NCBI GenBank assembly: GCA_965214945.1
Contig: OZ244029.1
Coordinates: 1,922,001-1,986,000 of the forward strand
Reading direction: 5' to 3'
DNA length: 64,000 nt
Source: JAAXHB01 sp965214945
Lineage (GTDB): Bacteria > Actinomycetota > Acidimicrobiia > Acidimicrobiales > Aldehydirespiratoraceae
A model generated the notes under the pieces. The model did no database searches and was not told the DNA's origin. It was given only the letters and a program-made list of their open reading frames with translations. Positions 63,917 to 64,000 of the stretch are shown one piece after another (position 1 is the first letter of the stretch; each line of letters starts with the position of its first letter). A program made the position numbers and the translations under genes.

Positions 63917-64000
63917 GGTACTCGCGGGTGCCGCCCACCCACGATTTGTGCAGACGCGTGTACACGCCTCCGGCAGCCAGGAGTTCCCGGTGGCTACCCG
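63900..64000 (-). CDS. ABC exporter ATP-binding domain, C-terminal end
   Basis: The last 33 residues before the stop at 63900 read GSHRELLAAGGVYTRLHKSW then VGGTREYRVARG. G-[ST]-H-x-E-L-L and GGVYxRL are the usual C-terminal end of fused exporter ATPases (MsbA type). The rest lies outside the window. Confidence 0.7.
   Translation of the reverse strand, partial: GSHRELLAAGGVYTRLHKSWVGGTREYRVARG

Overview
The window reads as a high-GC actinobacterial chromosome, most likely an Acidimicrobiia-like lineage (an inference, since no rRNA or marker phylogeny is available here). Support comes from an S-(hydroxymethyl)mycothiol dehydrogenase beside its usual MBL partner, a DUF3039 protein, an F420-type LLM oxidoreductase, IpdA/IpdB/IpdF steroid-catabolism proteins, a mycobacterial-style methionine aminopeptidase with an N-terminal extension, and the thrS-HIT gene order. 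No rRNA, tRNA, CRISPR array, transposase or reverse transcriptase was found. Several blocks are visibly AT-richer than the core: about 3.1-5.9 kb, 10.6-12.5 kb, 38.7-40.7 kb, 43.0-43.5 kb and 50.9-56.6 kb. They look like acquired modules.

Layout. 0-2.9 kb: purine-type deaminases (adenosine deaminase-like, amidohydrolase) and the start of a Tat-exported protein. 3.0-5.9 kb: an unknown protein translationally coupled to a SNF2 ATPase. 6-10.5 kb: HIT, thrS, DUF3039, a peptidoglycan-binding membrane protein and an AlkA-like glycosylase. 10.6-12.5 kb: a two-gene AAA ATPase plus TOPRIM-like cassette, a candidate defence system. 12.5-17.2 kb: mycothiol-dependent formaldehyde detoxification, an SDR, AzlCD and a small phosphatase. 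17.3-19.1 kb: ipdBA. 19.6-23.9 kb: an assimilatory sulfite/nitrite reductase operon with siroheme genes and DUF4202, headed by a palindromic operator candidate. 24-30 kb: a complete oligopeptide ABC importer. 30.2-31.9 kb: ipdF and another SDR. 32-34 kb: flotillin/NfeD. 34-38.6 kb: cyclase-like hydrolase, cyclic-nucleotide sensor, ribokinase and nucleoside hydrolase. 38.7-40.7 kb: an HTTM-DCC fusion and its companion. 40.9-43.7 kb: OsmC, a flavin monooxygenase, then a run of tiny membrane-protein ORFs. 43.8-45.7 kb: MetY and a CoA-binding protein. 45.9-50.9 kb: reductive pyrimidine degradation. 50.9-56.5 kb: a glycosyltransferase and three tandem, nearly identical O-antigen ligase/polymerase-like genes. 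56.6-64 kb: map, MaoC, hydrolase, ACT, SulP, SCP2-like, Fpg/Nei, mdh and the end of an ABC exporter.

How the genes fit together. Nucleobase and nucleoside salvage or degradation recurs (deaminases, nucleoside hydrolase, ribokinase, dihydropyrimidinase, ureidopropionase, semialdehyde dehydrogenase). Together with peptide import and steroid C/D-ring enzymes this suggests a scavenging heterotroph. Sulfite reduction and O-acetylhomoserine sulfhydrylation would link into methionine synthesis.

The most unusual features are: the tandem triplicated O-antigen ligase genes, which differ mainly in short clustered segments and look like mosaics of one another; a sulfite/nitrite reductase with a full set of siroheme-[4Fe-4S] cysteines in both halves; a pyrimidine cluster with an F420-type enzyme where the usual first-step dehydrogenase would be; a nucleoside hydrolase whose only well-placed start is an ATC codon; and many local imperfect direct repeats of roughly 15-80 bp at gene ends and in protein linkers.
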